64,000 nt of DNA from NCBI GenBank assembly GCA_021648025.1, contig JAKITO010000003.1, positions 62,001-126,000 on the forward strand, in the 5' to 3' direction. Positions 41,817 through 50,812 of the stretch are shown here, one piece after another (the first letter of the stretch is position 1; every line of letters begins with the position of its first letter). Below the pieces are notes generated by a model, which worked only from the letters and a program-made list of their open reading frames with translations, did no database searches and was not told the DNA's origin. Made by a program: the position numbers and the translations under genes. The DNA comes from Paracoccaceae bacterium. Lineage in GTDB: Bacteria; Pseudomonadota; Alphaproteobacteria; Rhodobacterales; Rhodobacteraceae.

Positions 41817-42974
41817 ATGAAAACCCTTACCACAACCGAAGAACTGGCCGAATTCTGTCAGGCCGCCGCGCAACATCCTTATGTTACACTTGATACCGAG
41901 TTCCTGCGCGAACGGACATATTATTCCAAGCTGTGCCTGGTACAACTGGCGATGCCGGGCAAGGGCGAAGAAAACGCGGTTTTGCTTGATCCTTTGGTCG
42001 AGGGGCTATCGCTTGAGCCGCTGTACGACCTGTTCCGTGACACTTCGGTGGTCAAGGTTTTTCACGCCGCCCGTCAGGATCTTGAGATTTTCTGGGTTGA
42101 TGCCAAGGTATTCCCGGAGCCGTTGTTTGACACGCAGGTGGCGGCGATGGTCTGTGGCTTTGGCGAACAGGCAGGGTATGAGACATTGGTGCGCAAGATC
42201 GTGCATCAACCTTTGGACAAATCCTCGCGGTTCACCGATTGGTCGCGTCGGCCATTAAGTGAGGCGCAAAAGACCTATGCTTTGGGCGATGTGACACATC
42301 TGCGCGACATATATGAGTTTCTGGCCAACGCGTTGGATAAAACCAACCGGGCCCATTGGGTCGAGGAGGAACTGAAGGTTCTGTGCGATCCTGCGACCTA
42401 TGACATTGATCCTGATATGGCCTGGAAACGGGTCAAGACGCGCAATTCATCGCCCAGGTTTCTGGCGGTGGTGCGCGAGTTGGCGGCGTTCCGCGAACAC
42501 CACGCGCGCGACGCCAACGTGCCGCGCAACCGGGTGTACAAAGACGAGGCGATGACTGAATTGGCGGCAACCAAGCCACGCAATGCCAGCGATTTGGGCA
42601 ATTCGCGCCTGTTGCTGCGCGAAGCACGGCGCGGGGCGATTGCCGAGGGGATTTTGGCGGCGGTGGCCCGCGGGGTGGCGTGTTTGCCCGACGATATGCC
42701 CAAGCCAGACACCCGGCGCGACAAGCTGAATGTCAATCCGGCGCTGGCGGATTTGTTGCGGGTTTTGCTGAAGTCCAAGACCGAAAGCGCCGGAGTGGCG
42801 GCCAAGCTGATTGCCAGCAGTGGTGATCTGGATGCGATTGCTGCCGGGCTGCGTGATGTGGCGGCGATGTCGGGCTGGCGTTGGGAAGTGTTTGGTGAAG
42901 ATGCTTTGCGTCTGTGTGACGGCCAGATTGCCTTGGCGGCGGTTGGGCAATCTGTACAGGTGGTTGAACTTTGA
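41817..42974 (+). CDS. rnd: Ribonuclease D
   Basis: A 385-residue 3'-5' exoribonuclease used in tRNA 3' maturation. The DEDD exonuclease domain shows VTLDTEFLRERTYYSKLCLVQ (DxE), VFHAARQDLEIFW, and KTYALGDVTHLRDIY (YxxxD). An HRDC-type domain follows (RNSSPRFLAVVRELAAFREHHARDANVPRNRVYKDEAM). ATG 41817 is favoured; GTG 41799 in the same frame is possible. No operon partner is visible. Confidence 0.95.
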   Translation: MKTLTTTEELAEFCQAAAQHPYVTLDTEFLRERTYYSKLCLVQLAMPGKGEENAVLLDPLVEGLSLEPLYDLFRDTSVVKVFHAARQDLEIFWVDAKVFPEPLFDTQVAAMVCGFGEQAGYETLVRKIVHQPLDKSSRFTDWSRRPLSEAQKTYALGDVTHLRDIYEFLANALDKTNRAHWVEEELKVLCDPATYDIDPDMAWKRVKTRNSSPRFLAVVRELAAFREHHARDANVPRNRVYKDEAMTELAATKPRNASDLGNSRLLLREARRGAIAEGILAAVARGVACLPDDMPKPDTRRDKLNVNPALADLLRVLLKSKTESAGVAAKLIASSGDLDAIAAGLRDVAAMSGWRWEVFGEDALRLCDGQIALAAVGQSVQVVEL

Positions 42975-43014
42975 CAGGCTGAGCCAGCGCTGATCAGCCA
43001 TTTGTCAGATAAAG

Positions 43015-43533
43015 TTAGCGGCGACGGGATTCGATGGTGTTTTGCGCCCCTTGCACCCGGATCAGCCGGATCTTGCGCAGTTCCTGATTGCTCAGGCTTT
43101 GAGCCACGCTGATGGTTCTGGTATGCTCTGTTCCGGTGGCCGTCAAAGGCCCGGGGTAAGTTATTCGGAAGGTGTAGGACAGGACATCCGAAGTCGCACC
43201 CGGATCGTCGCTGTCTGGCTCATCTGCGCGCAGTTCCGCGTTGAATGCGCCTTGACGGGTGGCGATGCCGGTGGCCAGGATGATCGCCCCTGTCGGGGTT
43301 TTGTTGATCCTCAGCTCAGTGATCTTGGCGATGACGACACTGGTGTCTTCGATCGCTCTCTTGCGGCGCAGGGCGGATCTCTGCGGGATCAGCGGGTTGG
43401 TTTGGTTGACAGCTTCAACCGCCACTGTTTTGCTTGTGCCAAACCAGTTGCTCGGATTCAGGCGGGCTTCGCGCCAGCCACAAGCTGTCAGGAACAGGCT
43501 TGTTGTCAAAAGCAGCATCAGGGGTTTGCGCAT
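43015..43533 (-). CDS. Putative lipoprotein of unknown function
   Basis: A 172-residue protein with a lipoprotein signal, LMLLLTTSLFLTAC, lipid-modified at Cys18. The mature part starts GWREARLNPSNWFG and has a Lys/Arg-rich linker, then beta-rich sequence (TELRINKTPTGAIILATGIA) and an Arg-rich end. I recognise the pattern as a conserved Rhodobacteraceae lipoprotein but know no function. It is transcribed toward rnd, converging. Confidence 0.8.
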   Translation of the reverse strand: MRKPLMLLLTTSLFLTACGWREARLNPSNWFGTSKTVAVEAVNQTNPLIPQRSALRRKRAIEDTSVVIAKITELRINKTPTGAIILATGIATRQGAFNAELRADEPDSDDPGATSDVLSYTFRITYPGPLTATGTEHTRTISVAQSLSNQELRKIRLIRVQGAQNTIESRRR

Positions 43534-43694
43534 GGGTTAGGTGCCTGTTTGTTTTGGTCTGGGTGCTCGTGTTCTAGGGATTATCGCATCCCAAGCCGGT
43601 TGAAAAGACGTGATACAGGGATGGACAGAACGCCGGGTGCGCCGTAGTGCGGGCAAGACGCCGAGTTTGCCGGAAATTTTTGTGAGGTGTGATC

Positions 43695-44117
43695 ATGGCC
43701 AGCCCCGATTTCGAGGATATTGTCGAGGATTTTGAATTTCTGGAGGACTGGGAAGACCGTTATCGCTATGTGATTGATCTGGGCAAGCAGATGGCGCCCC
43801 TGGAGGCAGCTTTGAAAGTGCCTGCAACCAAGGTGGATGGCTGTGCATCGCAGGTCTGGCTGCATCCCAGCATTGAAGCTGGGGTATTTCACTTTGATGG
43901 GGAAAGTGATGCGATGATTGTGCGCGGTCTGATTGCCGTGTTGCGCGCGCTTTATAATGGGCTGGACGTGGGGCAGGTTGCGGGCGTGGATGCAAGGGCC
44001 GAGTTTGGGCGATTGGGGTTGAATGATCATTTGTCGGCGCAGCGGTCGAATGGATTGCGAGCGATGATTGAGCGGATTGGCCTGGTTGCGAGTGCGGCGA
44101 TTGAGGCAAGCGAGTAA
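43695..44117 (+). CDS. sufE: Cysteine desulfuration protein SufE
   Basis: A 140-residue SufE-family protein that accepts sulfane sulfur from the desulfurase SufS for Fe-S cluster assembly. FEFLEDWEDRYRYVIDLGKQM is the family opening, and VDGCASQVWLHP holds the sulfur-accepting cysteine. LGLNDHLSAQRSNGLRAMIERI is the conserved end. ATG 43695 with GAGGTG upstream is preferred to GTG 43689. It stands away from a suf operon, as in many alphaproteobacteria. Confidence 0.95.
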   Translation: MASPDFEDIVEDFEFLEDWEDRYRYVIDLGKQMAPLEAALKVPATKVDGCASQVWLHPSIEAGVFHFDGESDAMIVRGLIAVLRALYNGLDVGQVAGVDARAEFGRLGLNDHLSAQRSNGLRAMIERIGLVASAAIEASE

Positions 44118-44175
44118 GTGGGCCAGCCCGCCGCCCTCTGGACACTCTGCGGGGTATTCAGGGACCAAAGATGGG

Positions 44176-44880
44176 TTAAGGGGTGTTTGTCGCCCAGTTG
44201 GTCAGAGTGGATTGCAGGTCGCCGTAGCCGGTTTGGCGGTGTTCAAATTTTAGATTGAGTTTGGCGGCGTGGGTTTTTGCCAGGGCGATCAGGGTCGGGT
44301 CACTGGTTTGCGAGAGGTAGACCAGCCTGGTGTAATGGCCAAAGTAGGTTTCGCGCAGTTCCGGGTGGCGGTCTAGGCCGAGGGGTGTCCAGATAAAGGC
44401 GTCGAATTGCCGGGCAAGAAAGTCAGTGAGGTAGAAGGCCGTAATTTCGTCGCGGGCGACGAAGGCGGCGTTGCCGTCATAAAAGCTGTAGCAATGGGGG
44501 CCCTCGATCATTTGCACGCCCAGACGGGTGCAGGCCGTCTTGAGGTGGCCGCCGGTGCCACAATCGGCGTAGGCCACAAATATCTGGTCATAGGTGGCGC
44601 AATGTTTGCTGACGGCTGATTCCACCGCTTTGGTGATCAGGTCGGGGTGATTGTGCAGGATTGCCGGCAGGCAGGTCAGGTCGACGTGATCCCAGCCACT
44701 CAGGGATTTGATTTCAAGGATTTCACGCGCCAAAGCACCGCAGGCGATCACCAGGATACGACCGGGCCTGTGAGTCGGGGCTGGCAGGCCGGTTTCCGTC
44801 AGGCTTTGATCGTCCGGCAAACCCGCGATTTTGGGAATTCGACGGGGCGTCCGGCGCCCCGTACGGACGCGCCGGACCAT
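44176..44880 (-). CDS. DUF1638 protein, linked to the corrinoid methionine-synthase system
   Basis: A 234-residue protein. After a basic, poorly conserved 40-residue lead come the DUF1638 motifs: ILVIACGALAREILEI, FVAYADCGTGGHLKTAC, and IEGPHCYSFYDGNAAF. The spaced cysteines and histidine suggest a metal site. It starts three bases after the stop of the corrinoid gene. In the roseobacter Phaeobacter a DUF1638 protein is reported (from memory, fitness data) to be needed for methionine synthesis along with a split MetH; the exact reaction is not known to me. Confidence 0.88.
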   Translation of the reverse strand: MVRRVRTGRRTPRRIPKIAGLPDDQSLTETGLPAPTHRPGRILVIACGALAREILEIKSLSGWDHVDLTCLPAILHNHPDLITKAVESAVSKHCATYDQIFVAYADCGTGGHLKTACTRLGVQMIEGPHCYSFYDGNAAFVARDEITAFYLTDFLARQFDAFIWTPLGLDRHPELRETYFGHYTRLVYLSQTSDPTLIALAKTHAAKLNLKFEHRQTGYGDLQSTLTNWATNTP

Positions 44881-44883
44881 TTG

Positions 44884-45582
44884 TCAGGCGCTCATCCGGT
44901 TGTGTTTGCGGCCCATGTATTCCTTGGCCGTTTCCACCGCAACCGCGGCGTCCCGGCAATAGGCGTCGGCGCCTATGGCCTTCGAGAACTCTTCGTTCAA
45001 GGGGGCGCCACCGACCAGCACCACATAATCATCCCGCTTGCCCTGTTCGACCAGCGTGTCGATCACCACTTTCATATACGGCATTGTGGTGGTCAAAAGT
45101 GCGGACATCCCAAGGATATCGGGCTGTTCGGTTTCCAGCGCCTCAAGATAGCTTTCCACCGGGTTGTTGATGCCAAGGTCAATCACCTCGAATCCGGCCC
45201 CTTCCATCATCATCGACACCAGGTTTTTGCCGATATCGTGGATATCGCCCTTGACCGTACCGATCACCATCTTGCCGACCTGCGGTGCGCCGGTTTCGGC
45301 CAGCAGCGGCTTCAGGATCCCCATACCACCCTTCATCGCGTTGGCCGCCAGCAGCACTTCGGGTACAAACAGGATACCGTCGCGGAAATCGGCACCAACG
45401 ATGGTCATGCCGCCGACCAACGCCTTGGTCAGCACGTCATACGGGATCCATTTGCGCCCCAGCAGGATATTCACCGCCTCTTCGATCTCTTCTCTAAGGC
45501 CGTCGTAAAGGTCATCGAACATCTGTTGAACAAGTTCTTCGTCGTTGAGTTCCGACAGGATGATGTCATCTTCTTCCGACAT
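44884..45582 (-). CDS. Corrinoid (B12-binding) protein, MetH-type methyl carrier
   Basis: A 232-residue protein with an N-terminal helical cap (residues about 1-95, with VPEVLLAANAMKGGMGILKP) and a Rossmann B12-binding domain. The cobalt-ligating motif is GTVKGDIHDIGKNLV (DxHxxG), and SALLTTTMPYMKVVID is typical of the MtaC/MtbC/MetH carrier family. It carries the methyl group between methyltetrahydrofolate or another donor and homocysteine. It is co-transcribed with the DUF1638 gene; the homocysteine methyltransferase gene lies 1.7 kb away on the same strand. Confidence 0.94.
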   Translation of the reverse strand: MSEEDDIILSELNDEELVQQMFDDLYDGLREEIEEAVNILLGRKWIPYDVLTKALVGGMTIVGADFRDGILFVPEVLLAANAMKGGMGILKPLLAETGAPQVGKMVIGTVKGDIHDIGKNLVSMMMEGAGFEVIDLGINNPVESYLEALETEQPDILGMSALLTTTMPYMKVVIDTLVEQGKRDDYVVLVGGAPLNEEFSKAIGADAYCRDAAVAVETAKEYMGRKHNRMSA

Positions 45583-45773
45583 AGGCGTGTTTCCTTGGAT
45601 GAGCGGCGCGTGCGCCTGTTAATTTGTTTTGGCCAAATGGGTGCCGGCAGACTGCGACAATAGCGACATGCGCCGTTCCACAACCGACCAATACGCGCGA
45701 TCATACCAGATTGATAATGAAGAACTTGCATAGAGATGATGGGGTTATTGCGCATGTTCCTGTTATGTTCTAA

Positions 45774-46602
45774 ATGCTGCCCATGTGTGCGGAAATTTCA
45801 GTTGACCGGGGCCGAAGGCGTGGGCGTGGGGCCAATGTCAATGTTTCGGGTCGGTACGATCTGACACGACTTGAGGCGTCGGATGATTGGGATATTCCCG
45901 AAGATCGGGGGGTTTTCCGCACGGTGGTGCGCGATGAACCGGTGCGCCGCCTGATCAGCTACAACCGTTCGCCCGATCTGCCGTTTGACCGGTCGATCAA
46001 CCCTTACCGCGGCTGTGAACATGGCTGTTCTTATTGTTTTGCCCGCCCGACACATGCCTATCTTGGCCTGTCCCCCGGATTGGATTTTGAAACGCAATTG
46101 GTGGCGCGCCCCAACGCCGCCGAGGTGTTGGAGCGCGAGTTGCGCAAGGCCCGTTACCGGGTGGCGGTTGCAGGTGATCCGGCGACTGAGCCAGGCGGGG
46201 GTGCCGGTGCGGCTGATGACCTGGCCGATTTTGCCGGGTCTGACCGATCATGAGATCGAGGCGTTGCTGGCGGCGGGGCGCGCCGCAGGCGCCGATGTGG
46301 CGAGCTGGATCATGCTGCGCCTGCCGATGGAAGTGTCGCCGATCTGGCAGGATTGGCTGGCCGAGCACGAACCGGGGCGCGCAGCACGGGTGATGGCAAG
46401 GGTGCGGGAAATGCACGGGGGGCTGGATTATGACGCCCGTTTTGGACACCGGATGCGCGGCGAAGGGGAATACGCCGGGATGATTGCGCGGCGGTTTGCA
46501 AGGGCGGCCAAGGCGTTGGGATTGGCATGGGAAACCACGCCTTTGCGTCGCGATTTGTTTGAAATGCCCAGGAAAGCCGGCGATCAACTCTCGTTATTCT
46601 GA
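45774..46602 (+). pseudogene. PA0069-family radical SAM gene with internal deletion and frameshift
   Basis: The 5' part (to about 46165) encodes RRRGRGANVNVSGRYDL, PFDRSINPYRGCEHGCSYCF (the CxxxCxxC cluster site) and ARPTHAYLGLSPGLDFET, the standard PA0069 opening. After ELRKARYRVA the frame runs into nonfamily sequence. The 3' part resumes in another frame with RLSQAGVPVRLMTWPILPGLTDHEIE and reaches the normal C-terminus (DYDARFGHRMRGEGEYAGMI ... GDQLSLF). About 100 residues of the barrel are missing between. The loss of core plus frameshift means no functional enzyme. Confidence 0.85.
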
Positions 46603-46644
46603 AATTTGATGGTACGTTGGGGCGCATCAACCAGGGAAATGCAC

Positions 46645-47259
46645 ATGTCAGAGAATGAATTCTGGAACAAGAGATACCAGTCTCCTGGATATCTGTTTGG
46701 AAAAGAGCCGGCTCAGTTTTTGAAGGAACAGGCCGTTCGACTTCCGAAAGCGGCCCGGATTTTGTGCGTGGCGGACGGGGAGGGGCGAAATTCGGCATAC
46801 CTTGCCTCGATAGGACATCAGGTAACGGCGTTTGACCGGTCTGAGCTTGGGGTGGCCAAAGCGCGCGCTTTGGCAGAGGAATTGGGGGTTTCGGTTGACT
46901 ATCATATTGCCGATATCAGCGATTGGGACTGGTCGCAGGATTATGATGTTGTGGTGGCGATCTTTATTCAGTTTGCAGCGCCTGAATTGCGGGATCAGAT
47001 ATTGCGCTGGCTGGCGCAGGCGGTGTCACCGGGGGGGATGTTGTTGTTGCATGGTTATGTGCCCCGTCAGCTGGAATATGGAACGGGTGGCCCGCCCAAT
47101 GCGGCGAATATGTATTCGGTTGAAATGCTGGAAAGTATGTTCGCAGAGTTTGAGATTCAACGCCTTGAGGACTATGACCGCGAGGTGGACGAAGGGCGCG
47201 GCCATTCCGGGCGCTCTGCATTGATTGATCTGGTGGCTCGAAAACCCGCCAAAGACTGA
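46645..47259 (+). CDS. Class I SAM-dependent methyltransferase (TehB-like)
   Basis: A 204-residue methyltransferase. NEFWNKRYQSPGYLFGKEPAQFL is the family opening; ARILCVADGEGRNSAYLASIG is the SAM-binding loop; VAIFIQFAAPELRDQIL and SPGGMLLLHGY follow. It resembles the tellurite-resistance/thiopurine methyltransferase group; the acceptor cannot be read. ATG 46645 has AGGGA upstream, and ATG 46639 is in frame. It follows the decayed radical SAM gene by about 40 bases. Confidence 0.88.
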   Translation: MSENEFWNKRYQSPGYLFGKEPAQFLKEQAVRLPKAARILCVADGEGRNSAYLASIGHQVTAFDRSELGVAKARALAEELGVSVDYHIADISDWDWSQDYDVVVAIFIQFAAPELRDQILRWLAQAVSPGGMLLLHGYVPRQLEYGTGGPPNAANMYSVEMLESMFAEFEIQRLEDYDREVDEGRGHSGRSALIDLVARKPAKD

Positions 47260-47314
47260 AGAAAGTTGCGAAGAAAGCCCCTTTTCGGGGCTTGATAAGC
47301 AGCCCTCCGGGCGG

Positions 47315-48331
47315 TCAGGCGCGCTTGCGCCGGCGGTTTCTCCGGGCAGGTTGGACGGTTTCTTCACCAGTGCCGTCCGAGGCGGAACTGAATGCGCCAA
47401 GAGCTTCGGTGATTTGTTCAAGAGTGGGGCGGTCGCTGCGCGGGCGGGTGTCAAGCGCTTCGCGCATATGGCGCAGATGCTCGGGCATGGTGCCACAGCA
47501 ACCGCCGATGATGCGCGCGCCGCTGTCGCGGGCCAGGATGGCATAGTTGGCCATCAGTTCGGGGGTGCCGTCATAGTGGATGTGGCCGTCGACGTATTTG
47601 GGAATGCCGGCATTGCCTTTAGAGATCAGCGCCCGCTCGGTGCCTTGGGCGGCAAAACCCAGCACGGTGCGCAGGATATCCGAGGCACCGGTGCCGCAAT
47701 TGGCCCCAAAGGCCAAAGGCGGGTTGTCCAGATCGTCAACCATTTTCACCATATTGGCCGAGGTAAGCCCCATCATGGTGCGCCCTGCGGTGTCAAAGCT
47801 CATGGTGCCGCACCAGTCCAGACCGGCCAGGCCAAAGGCCTCGGCGGCGGCGCGGAATTCTTCGGGGGCGGAAATGGTTTCAAGCCAGGCAATGTCGGCG
47901 CCGCCTTCTTTCAACCCATCGGCCTGTTCGTGAAACATTTCGACCGCCAGGGCGTGGCTAAGGCGACCGATTGGTTCCATGATCTCGCCGGTTGGGCCAA
48001 CTGACCCGGCGACCACAATCTTACGGTCTGATTTGTCGGCAACTTCGCGGCCCAGTTCGGCGCCAACGCGGGACAGTTCGCGCACCCGGCGTTCGGCGCT
48101 GTGCAGTTTCAGGCGGGCGGCCGTTCCGCCGAATGTGTTGGTCAGGAACATGTCGCTGCCAGCCGTGACCGCGCCTTGATACAGGGCGCGGATCTTGCCG
48201 GGTTCGTCGACATTCCAAAGCTCGGGCGCGTCGCCTGCCATAAGGCCTGCATTGAACAGATTTGTACCGGTGGCCCCGTCCGCCAGGATCACGTCATGGG
48301 TTTCCAGCATGGCTGAGAATGCGTTGGTCAT
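47315..48331 (-). CDS. Homocysteine S-methyltransferase, betaine-type (split methionine synthase subunit)
   Basis: A 338-residue zinc TIM barrel. ILADGATGTNLFNAGL is the N-terminal motif, FLTNTFGGTAARL the substrate loop; zinc ligands are in FGANCGTGASD and IIGGCCGTMPEH. This domain equals the N-terminal module of MetH; methyl-folate and B12 modules are absent, so the separate corrinoid protein encoded upstream is its likely partner. A basic tail (RRNRRRKRA) ends it. The start is ATG 48331 with AGGA upstream. Annotation pipelines often call it betaine-homocysteine methyltransferase. Confidence 0.92.
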   Translation of the reverse strand: MTNAFSAMLETHDVILADGATGTNLFNAGLMAGDAPELWNVDEPGKIRALYQGAVTAGSDMFLTNTFGGTAARLKLHSAERRVRELSRVGAELGREVADKSDRKIVVAGSVGPTGEIMEPIGRLSHALAVEMFHEQADGLKEGGADIAWLETISAPEEFRAAAEAFGLAGLDWCGTMSFDTAGRTMMGLTSANMVKMVDDLDNPPLAFGANCGTGASDILRTVLGFAAQGTERALISKGNAGIPKYVDGHIHYDGTPELMANYAILARDSGARIIGGCCGTMPEHLRHMREALDTRPRSDRPTLEQITEALGAFSSASDGTGEETVQPARRNRRRKRA

Positions 48332-48388
48332 AAGATTGATCCTGATGAAGGTTTGGCAAAACGCGACACAATCACGCGCGCGCATCGT

Positions 48389-48411
48389 GCCCCCCAAATG
48401 TCATGGGGGGC
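48389..48411 (-). terminator. Hairpin between the DUF1476 gene and the homocysteine methyltransferase gene
   Basis: GCCCCCCA and TGGGGGGC form a perfect eight-pair stem with a seven-base loop. No T-run follows, so it may be a leader structure of the methyltransferase message rather than a terminator. No known SAM or B12 riboswitch motif is visible in this 127-base leader. Confidence 0.55.
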
Positions 48412-48458
48412 CATATAGGGCAAATGCTATTGCCTCATGAAGATCATGAAGCGAACAC

Positions 48459-48776
48459 TCAGCCCGTTTCGTTCATGATTTGCGATTTTGCCTCGGGCAT
48501 CAATTCGGCCAACTTGGCGCGAATGACTTCGGGCGAGGACAGATCGCCAAGATCGGCGGCCACTTTGCGCACCACATCTTCGATTCCGGGTTCTTCCAGA
48601 TCGGCGATCACCACGGTTTTGGCATAGTCTGCTGCGGCCTCGCCACTTTTGCCCATAAGAGCAGCCGCCCATAGGCCTACCATTTTGTTACACCGCGCCT
48701 CAGCCTTGAATATCATTTCTTCGTTATGGGCGTATTTGTTTTCAAATGCGGTTTCGCGATCGTCGAAAGTGCTCAT
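48459..48776 (-). CDS. F1-ATPase inhibitory zeta subunit (DUF1476)
   Basis: A 105-residue protein of the DUF1476 family: FDDRETAFENKYAHNEEMIFKAEARCNKM is the diagnostic N-terminus, followed by a four-helix bundle (LWAAALMGKSGEAAADYAKTVV). In Paracoccus the homologous zeta subunit blocks ATP hydrolysis by F1 with its N-terminus, a role like mitochondrial IF1. It is divergent from purC. The ATP synthase genes themselves are not in the window. Confidence 0.93.
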   Translation of the reverse strand: MSTFDDRETAFENKYAHNEEMIFKAEARCNKMVGLWAAALMGKSGEAAADYAKTVVIADLEEPGIEDVVRKVAADLGDLSSPEVIRAKLAELMPEAKSQIMNETG

Positions 48777-48974
48777 TCCGTGTCCTCTTGTCCGTTGCTT
48801 GTTGTTCTCTTGCGATATGGTTGTCTGCGCGGGGAAGGGCAAGGGGTCCAGTGAATTCTGTGAACCCTGTGAACCCTGCGAATTCTGCGCGCCTTGCGAC
48901 ACTTCACCCCTTACAGTAAGAGGGCGGCAGGTGGCCGAAAGTCTTTTTGGTCCTGCATCCCCGAAAGGCATTCC

Positions 48975-49736
48975 ATGGCGCGGCGCAAGAAAATCTATGA
49001 AGGCAAGGCCAAGATTCTGTATGAAGGCACCGAGCCGGGCACAATTGTGCAGTATTTCAAGGATGATACCACCGCTTTCAACGCCGAGAAGAAAGAGGTG
49101 ATTGATGGCAAGGGCGTGTTGAACAACCGTCTGAGCGAGTATTTCATGACCGGGTTGAACACCGTTGGCGTGCCGACTCATTTCATCAAACGGCTGAACA
49201 TGCGCGAGCAGTTGATCAAGAATTGCGAGATTATCCCGCTTGAGATCATCGTGCGTAATTTTGCCGCTGGCTCCATGTCCAAGCGGTTGGGCATCGAAGA
49301 AGGCACGCAATTGCCCCGCCCGATTGTGGAATATTGCCTGAAGGATGACAGTCTGGGTGATCCGCTGGTGTCGGAAGAACATATCGCCGCGTTTGGCTGG
49401 GCCAGCCCGCAGGACATGGACGATATTCTGAGTCTGGCATTGCGGGTCAACGATTTTCTGTCGGGGGTGCTGTATGGCGTCGGTATCCGGCTGGTGGACT
49501 TCAAGATTGAAGTGGGCCGGGTTTATGACGGTGATTTCCAGCGCCTGATCGTGGCGGATGAGATCAGCCCTGATAGCTGCCGGTTGTGGGATATGGAGAC
49601 GGGTGAAAAGCTCGACAAAGACGTATTCCGGCGTGATCTGGGCAATCTGGCGGATGCCTATTCCGAAGTGGCGCGACGGTTGGGGGTTCTGCCCAAGATT
49701 TCGCCGCCCGCTGGTAGGCCGACGTTGATCAATTAG
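48975..49736 (+). CDS. purC: Phosphoribosylaminoimidazole-succinocarboxamide synthase
   Basis: A 253-residue SAICAR synthetase of purine synthesis. [12 protein letters not shown] is the ATP-binding start, [17 protein letters not shown] the conserved loop, and [19 protein letters not shown] plus [11 protein letters not shown] with the catalytic Asp complete the signature. Bacterial length is normal. Weak GAAAGG precedes ATG 48975. purS and purQ follow on the same strand, 86 bases on. Confidence 0.97.
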   Translation: MARRKKIYEGKAKILYEGTEPGTIVQYFKDDTTAFNAEKKEVIDGKGVLNNRLSEYFMTGLNTVGVPTHFIKRLNMREQLIKNCEIIPLEIIVRNFAAGSMSKRLGIEEGTQLPRPIVEYCLKDDSLGDPLVSEEHIAAFGWASPQDMDDILSLALRVNDFLSGVLYGVGIRLVDFKIEVGRVYDGDFQRLIVADEISPDSCRLWDMETGEKLDKDVFRRDLGNLADAYSEVARRLGVLPKISPPAGRPTLIN

Positions 49737-49822
49737 GGGTGCGTCCGGGATTGGATGTGGGATTTTGAGTTTTTTGCAAGATGTAAGGTGGAGCGGTTTT
49801 TTGCCGTTCATAAGGGGGTACT

Positions 49823-50053
49823 ATGAAGGCACGTGTGCATGTGATGCTGAAGAACGGTGTGCTTGATCCGCAAGGCGCGGCGGTGCGGCATGCGCTGGGG
49901 GCGATGGGGTTTGATCAGGTGACGGGCGTGCGGCAGGGCAAGGTGATTGATCTGGAACTGGCCGAGGGCACGAGCGAGGCGGATGTGGCTGAGATGTGTG
50001 ATAAGCTGCTGGCCAATACGGTGATCGAATCCTACAGCATCGAGATGCTGTGA
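49823..50053 (+). CDS. purS: Phosphoribosylformylglycinamidine synthase subunit PurS
   Basis: A 76-residue subunit that holds the small PurL and PurQ together. The pattern [20 protein letters not shown] and [22 protein letters not shown] is the family in full. AAGGGGG precedes the start. Its TGA shares the A with the ATG of purQ, so the two are translated together; the large subunit purL is not in the window. Confidence 0.96.
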   Translation: MKARVHVMLKNGVLDPQGAAVRHALGAMGFDQVTGVRQGKVIDLELAEGTSEADVAEMCDKLLANTVIESYSIEML

Positions 50054-50721
50054 TGCACGCGGGTGTTGTGGTTTTCCCTGGCTCGAACTGTGATCGTGAT
50101 CTGGCTGTGGCGTTTAGGGCTGCAGGCGCAAAGGTGTCGATGGTTTGGCACAAGGATGCTGAATTGCCTGAGGGCGTGGACATCGTAGGTATCCCCGGCG
50201 GGTTTTCGTTTGGCGATTACCTGCGCTGCGGGGCAATTGCCGCAAAGTCACCAATTTGTCGGGCAGTGGCGGATCACGCGGGGCGGGGTGGCTATGTGTT
50301 TGGCGTCTGCAACGGGTTTCAGGTTCTCTGCGAGACCGGATTGCTGCCGGGTGCGTTGCTGCGCAATGCCGGGCTGAAATATGTCTGCAAGACCGTGGAA
50401 CTGAAAGTTGTGACCACGCAGTCAAACTATACCGCTGGCTACAGCGCAGGAGACGTGATCGACATTCCGATTGCGCATCATGATGGCAATTATTTCGCCG
50501 ATGACGCCGAATTGGCCAAATTGCGTGATCAGGACCGCATTGCCTTTACCTATACCAACAACCCCAACGGATCGCGTGATGATATCGCTGGCATCCTGTC
50601 GCCCAATCGCCGGGTGCTGGGGATGATGCCCCATCCGGAGCGGGCGGCGGATATTGGCCATGGTGGCACCGATGGGGCGGCGTTGTTTCGCGCAATTTCC
50701 GGCGCCCTGACCCTGGCCTGA
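50053..50721 (+). CDS. purQ: Phosphoribosylformylglycinamidine synthase glutaminase subunit PurQ
   Basis: A 222-residue class I glutamine amidotransferase that feeds ammonia to Pur[17 protein letters not shown] and [18 protein letters not shown] are PurQ-specific. The nucleophile is in [19 protein letters not shown], and the His-Glu pair is in [10 protein letters not shown]. The start is ATG 50053. The last codons and stop lie in an 11-bp repeat array. Confidence 0.97.
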   Translation: MHAGVVVFPGSNCDRDLAVAFRAAGAKVSMVWHKDAELPEGVDIVGIPGGFSFGDYLRCGAIAAKSPICRAVADHAGRGGYVFGVCNGFQVLCETGLLPGALLRNAGLKYVCKTVELKVVTTQSNYTAGYSAGDVIDIPIAHHDGNYFADDAELAKLRDQDRIAFTYTNNPNGSRDDIAGILSPNRRVLGMMPHPERAADIGHGGTDGAALFRAISGALTLA

Positions 50722-50772
50722 CCCTGGCCTGACACCGGTCTGACCCTGGCCTGACACCGGTCTGATACTGGC
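50707..50772. repeat. Six tandem 11-bp repeats over the purQ stop codon
   Basis: Six contiguous units: CTGACCCTGGC (50707, 50718, 50740), CTGACACCGGT (50729, 50751) and CTGATACTGGC (50762). The first unit and part of the second are coding. TGA at 50719-50721 is the purQ stop, and every later unit repeats it in shifting frame. It ends 40 bases before the next gene start. Confidence 0.95.
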
Positions 50773-50812
50773 ATGACTTGAGCCGGGCGCCCACGCACCC
50801 TAGATTGCACCT

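Noticed and set aside
45583-45773. Riboswitch in the leader of the corrinoid gene
   Set aside because: The 190-base leader has no recognisable B12 box. A covariance-model search would be needed.
48332-48458. SAM or B12 riboswitch before the homocysteine methyltransferase
   Set aside because: Only a plain G/C hairpin was seen. No conserved B12-box or SAM/SAH core could be matched by eye.
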